A stretch of DNA of 64,000 bases from Cunninghamia lanceolata (lineage: Eukaryota; Streptophyta; Pinopsida; Cupressales; Cupressaceae), in NCBI GenBank assembly GCA_027924645.1, contig BSBN01001225.1:11488001-11552000 (forward strand), read 5' to 3'. This document shows, piece by piece, positions 59,571-64,000 of the stretch (position 1 is the first letter of the stretch; the number at the start of each line of letters is the position of its first letter). A program made the translations under genes and the position numbers. The notes under the pieces were generated by a model that made no database searches, was not told where the DNA came from, and was given only the letters and a program-made list of their open reading frames with translations.

Positions 59571-60746
59571 ATGGATGTGTATGGTATGAGGGAGAAACTT
59601 CAGTCTGCCCTAGATGATCTTAAGCAATCAAACTCTGAAGTCAGAGAATTGAAGGAAAGACTCAAACAGGCTGATGATTTCATAAATGAACTAAAAGGGA
59701 TACTGAGTATCTCTATGAAAAAGAGAAAAGATCTACTTCAGCAATTGGCAAGTCAAAGTGAAGACAATGGTACAAATGAAGATCTGAAGGAAAAAACCAA
59801 GTTATGTGAAAAGTTATCAAAAGAGGTCATTATGGTAAGACATGAAATGGAATCAGGAGTTATGAAATTCACCCAAGAAATTGAAGAGAAAAGAAAAACT
59901 CAAGATGATCTAAGACAATCCCTCAAGGAGAAGTCAGAAGACCACCACAAAATGGATAGAATAATCAGGCATCTAGAATCTAAACTTGAAGATGCTAGAG
60001 ATAATGAAGAAAAACTTGAGGATCAAATTGACACTCTTAAAAAGGATCTTCAAACAACAAATGAATACAAAGAGAAATTCAAGATAAGTTCTGCTCAACT
60101 TGAAGTTCTTCTTGAAAGCCAAAAGAGGGTAGATGACAAGCGTGGCTTGGGATATGAGAAAGGTGAAAGCTCCGGATCCGGTTAAAAGAATTTTGGATCA
60201 GGAAATCCAAGGAACAGGCCTAGAAGACCTCTGGTAAGGCAACCTAATGCTCAAAGATATCCATCCTTCAATGGATACTGCCACAACTGCAATAACTTTG
60301 GTCATAAAGCTAATGAGTACAGAATGAACCAGACAAATACATCCTTCTCCGGACAGTGTTTCAACTGTGAAAGGTATGGTCACAAATCTCATGAATGCAG
60401 AAATATGCAAATGAACAATTCATTCAATGGTAGATGCTTTGCATGAAATAGAATGGGACATATGGCTAATCAATGTAGATCAAGAGGATATCATTCAAAT
60501 ATGCAAAGAAATGTTGCTTGCCACAATTGCAATAGATCCGGTCATATTGCCAAATTCTGTAGAAGCAAGAAACAGGACAAAAGGGGTCCGGTGCATTATA
60601 ATCAAAATCAAGACAAAGGAAAAGGAATAGTGAATGCGGATGAAGTTAAAAGTGAGATGAACAAGATTTGGGTGAAGACAAGTACAGATAATGTAGGGGA
60701 TGGATCCACACCAGAATCTGGTGTTGATATTCCTTCCGAAAATTAA
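59571..60746 (+). pseudogene. Gag of F: coiled coil and four zinc knuckles
   Basis: ATG at 59571 follows the primer site by about 50 bases. A long coiled coil (residues about 5-190) ends in the motif GLGYEKGESS also seen in A's gag. A TAA at 60183 interrupts it. Then four CX2CX4HX4C-type knuckles at about 60279, 60357, 60435 and 60519: the first has lost its last Cys (Tyr), the third has a TGA at 60444-60446 in place of its second Cys, the second and fourth look intact. No N-terminal capsid domain is visible. RNA packaging is the likely role. Confidence 0.82.
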
Positions 60747-61391
60747 AAAGTGAGCTCTGGCTCAGGGGGAGACACAAGGAAAAACATTTTCCCCCAGCCA
60801 GTTAATTGGTTCCTGAAATTGGCACATGGGAAGTTGTGGAATAAAAGGGTTCTCAGAGAAACATCTAAAAGAAAGCTTGGTAAAGATATGGAAGATCCAT
60901 AGGAAGATTTAAAGAGTCTAATCTTCCAAGATTGATCCGGTTTAACAGTCATCCGGTAAAACAGGATTATCACAGTTAAATCTGGTATGATTCAAATTCA
61001 AGGCATTTTGTTTTGTGGATAGATCAAGTGTTTGGGGAAAGTAAGATATTTTTTTATTATCCACCAAGAGTAACTTTAAGTGCATTTTAGTGATCCAAAA
61101 AAATTTCTCAGGACAAGGAGAATAGAGCAACCGGAATAACTTAAGTTACGCATTTATTGCAATGTGGAATTAGGGTTTGCTCAGAGATAAAAGGGTTCAT
61201 TTAATCGTCATTTACACATTCGCACTCAAGAAGAAGAGAAAAAGAGCTCTGCAAACAAATTGTCTCAAGTCTCTCAAAGATCAATCACAGAAGATAATTC
61301 TTCCAACAATCCGATCCAGATCATCCTGTGAAACCTAGAAGCGTAAAACGGTATTTTTCACTCTTGATCAAACTTTCTCTGAATCTTTAAG
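60747..61391 (+). other. Spacer between gag and extra ORF of F
   Basis: About 645 bases without an ORF of note. Its last 190 bases (from about 61200) have the look of an untranslated leader: purine and C/A-rich with no upstream ATG of length. A TATA-like element (GATAAAAGGG near 61184-61193) is weak. Confidence 0.5.
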
Positions 61392-64000
61392 ATGTCTACT
61401 CTGAATGTTGTAAAGATCTCTGATAGACCTCACCCCAAATTTAATAAACATCTCTACAAATCTCTAGAAGTGGATCCCTTAGGAGCACTTTCCAGCATTC
61501 CGCATGGGGTTTTGCATGTAGAAGATGTTAGGGTTTACATTCATGCAAATATTGAAGACTTTGGTGAATCCAAGCTGATGGACATCTACCACAAGGAACT
61601 GATAGATGATTCATTTGAACTAAAACCTCAGTATAAGACCATCCAGGAAAAACATTTCAGTCAGTACATCCATTTCCCATGTTTTGAAGAAGATGAGTGG
61701 GTCCGGTATGTGTTGAGCAGAGTGCATGATAACTTCTTATGGTTGAATAGACCATTCAAGATCACCAATGATGCAATTATGGCAGTAACTGGTTTGCACT
61801 CGTCCGGAGGGTTACCTATTCTCAAATCTGTCAAAAACCAAACTCTGACTGAGGCCACCGGATCAAAATTTGATAAGAGAGCAATGACCATAAAAGATAT
61901 CACTGATCCAGATATCAAGTTTGCATCTATGATAATTGGCTATAAGATATATCACTCCAGCAGGGAGAATTTAGTATCTGGAACTACTGTGTATACTGCT
62001 TATGAGATGTTAAGAAAGAATGCGGATTATGATCTCTGTGAACTCCTTTGAGCCAACTAATGGAAAACTTACAAAAGATAAAGGACAAAAAGAACTCTTT
62101 TAAATATGTTGGACTGATATTGTGTTTGTTTTTCTACTTTATGAATGAGCTGCTCAGATCCAGTGGTTGGGTATGGCAGAATGACAGACCTGTTGCAATT
62201 CAAATCAGAGATTACTTGCATGGGCTTGGGGATGCTAAGGCCAGAAATACAGCTCTATGGGGTTACTTCAAGAACTTTTAAAATATGATGCAAACCAGAG
62301 AAAGAATTCCCCAATCATTAGTTGAGAAGTACAAAGATACTGTATGTTTCATGGTTGACACTAATCAATGCCTAATGGAGGCAGTGGAACCAAGAACAGT
62401 GTGGATCATGCCTATGGGGTATGAAGTGGATGAGAAAATTGTGGAGCTGCATGTTCAGCACATGCTAATTCAGCCCAAGGATTCCAAGGCAGAAAGGTTT
62501 GGAAACTTTGAAGAATTAAGTGTGAAGATCCATGTGGAGTTAAGACAATCAGAAATAAAAAGAAAAGTGAGGAGGGAAGTAGAAGAGTTTGCTAAGAGGC
62601 ATGGAATTTCAAAAGAAGCACTTGATGTAACTAGAGAGAAGACAGAAAGGGCAGAGAAAGAAAAAGAAAAAGTAGAAAAAGAAGGTACTCTGGTGGAAGC
62701 ACCCTCCCGGACCAGATCCTTTAAGAGGTCTACACCTACCACTAATAAGAGCTCAAAGAAATCAAAACCGGAAGTAAAATCATCTGGTAAAGCAGAGAAA
62801 AGAACTAAGACAAAGGCCACAAGGTCTTACATCAGTCAGAAGGATGATGAAGAGACTGAGTTAGATGAGGAGGTAAAGAAAATGAGGAAAAAGAAGAAAG
62901 TATCTGGTGAACCCTCTACCGGTGCAGACAAGGAAGAAATGGCAGAAGAGTTTGTTGAAAGGCCCACTCTATCCTTAGATGATGCAGTTAAGGTAGTTAC
63001 TATGGATGGGAACCTGCAACCAATAACAGAATTCTATGATGCATACAATGATGTAGATAAAAAGATCTTGGAGGAAGCCACAGTTAAGTACTTGAACATA
63101 TACAATAAGGCTTTTATTGAAATTATATCTCTCATTCCCAAAAGCCTAGAGAAGGAATTAGAGATAAGGAAAAATAATGCTAGGGCAAAGGATCTTGAGA
63201 TCCGAGAACAAATAGCCATTCAGCTCTTTCCTTCAATCACTCAGAAGCAAATGAATATGATCTTCAAAGATTGCAAGGATGAGTTCCAGAGCAAAGCCAA
63301 AATGAATCAACTTATGCTCAGTGAAACTGACAAAATAGGAAAAGAGATAGAAGAGATTCTCTGGAATGCTTACAAAAGATTCAACATTCCCATTGTCGAG
63401 GACCTAGGTGATGATCCCTTAGCTACAGATGAATCTACTGAGACAGTGGCAGAAGAGGTAAAGGAGACAGGTGAAGAAAAAGGTAAGGACTTAGATTCCT
63501 TTGCTCAGGAAGAGGAAGTTCAAGGAGAAGTAAATCCAAACTCTCCAGCAGTCTCCGGATCTAAAGGAGAAGAAAGTATAAAAGAAAAATCCAATCAAGA
63601 AGAACAAGGAAAGGGAAGAGAAGAAGAGTCAAAGACAGAAAAAGCTACATATGACAGTGGTAAGGCTGCAGAAGGGGAGAAAATTCTATCTCCGGCAAGA
63701 GACACAGCAGAAGCAGTCAAGGATTTCTTGACCAAAGAGATGATGGAATTCGATGAACTAGAGTTGCTTCAAGGTCCATTTAATTTTGATTCCCTCTCTC
63801 CGGTGCAAACCATGAAGCTAGCATCCTTCACTCAAGCAAAGGCAAAAGAAAAAATGCTAAAGTCTCACATGGAAGATTGTGAACTCATAGAAACTGCATC
63901 CGGTGTATTGGAGAAGATCATGCCATCTTTTCAGAAAGATCCCTCAGCCTCTTCATCCAGTAATCTCAAATCTCTAGTAAATAGTGTTAGTACACATTTT
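61392..64000 (+). CDS. Long extra ORF of F, unassigned protein (continues past window)
   Basis: ATG 61392 opens 219 codons to TGA 62049, then a frame change within about 20 bases, then 62048-62278, one TAA (62279-62281), and after that 573 codons with no stop to the window edge (62282-64000). Nearly 870 codons in all. The first 390 or so residues look globular (FPCFEEDEWVRYVLSRVHDN, FLWLNRPFKITNDAI, GYKIYHSSRENLVSGTTVY, DYLHGLGDAKARNTALWGYF, PRTVWIMPMGYEV). The rest is Lys/Glu-rich and low-complexity with coiled-coil stretches (62560-63560). I recognise no catalytic motif. The globular part is only loosely like plant transposon-associated domains. It may be extra cargo of the element or a highly diverged gag. 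Confidence 0.6.

Larger units (their letters stand above)
58425..64000 (+). mobile_element. Element F: copia-type LTR element with a long extra ORF (5' part)
   Basis: LTR 58425-59505, initiator-Met-type primer site, coiled-coil/zinc-knuckle gag, then a long extra reading frame up to the window end. The 3' LTR and any pol lie beyond 64000. It interrupts G's RT frame. The LTR belongs with H. Its left target flank is GTCAT (58420-58424), not checkable here. Confidence 0.85.

Overview
This window is plant nuclear DNA made almost entirely of long terminal repeat (LTR) retrotransposons stacked inside one another. I found no convincing host gene, tRNA, rRNA or CRISPR array. The families (Ty1/copia with initiator-Met-type primer sites, a Ty3/gypsy chromovirus, Tat-like gypsy elements with a second RNase H, a plant mobile domain gene), the AT-rich background and the many decayed copies suggest a seed plant with a very large, repeat-rich genome. 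A gymnosperm is my guess, but the sequence alone does not prove it.

Layout, outside to inside. (P) 1-3280: 3' end of a plus-strand copia element, pol in one frame with stops, then its 3' LTR. (E) 3281-7292 continuing at 55202-55732: an old minus-strand copia-type element whose primer site is fused directly to a reverse transcriptase fragment, with a related LTR (H, 4748-5959) inside it. (A) 7293-55196: a gag-only plus-strand element of about 8.6 kb before insertions, sitting in E's LTR with target duplication ATAAC. (N) 7952-14439: a chromovirus inserted in A's 5' LTR (CATGT). (B) 17439-50195: a Tat-like gypsy element inserted in A's gag (ACATC), with a G-patch-like domain and an antisense plant mobile domain gene. 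(D) 20142-24938: a 4.8 kb TG..CA insertion in B's leader (TTGCG). (C) 30561-41718: the youngest element, a minus-strand Tat-like gypsy inserted in B's RNase H (CCTTG). The chain E>A>B>C is four levels deep. Each boundary was found from target duplications, and two of them also from the uninterrupted sister LTR, which preserves the empty site.

Right of the stack: 55733-57183 has nothing I recognise; 57184-58424 is a minus-strand gypsy RT/RNase H remnant (G); and 58425-64000 is the 5' part of a copia-type element (F). F carries a coiled-coil and zinc-knuckle gag, then an unusually long, mostly open extra reading frame (61392 to the window end) that I cannot assign.

Functionally these are parasitic replicons at different stages of decay. 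Only C looks recent (paired 2175 bp LTRs, under 2% different by eye). Many in-frame stops are ones a single C-to-T change would make from CAA, CAG or CGA, as expected for methylated, silenced repeats. The observations I would follow first are F's long extra ORF, the contrasting RNase H order in B and C, the antisense gene in B, and the GCCGAT-rich array in C's LTRs.
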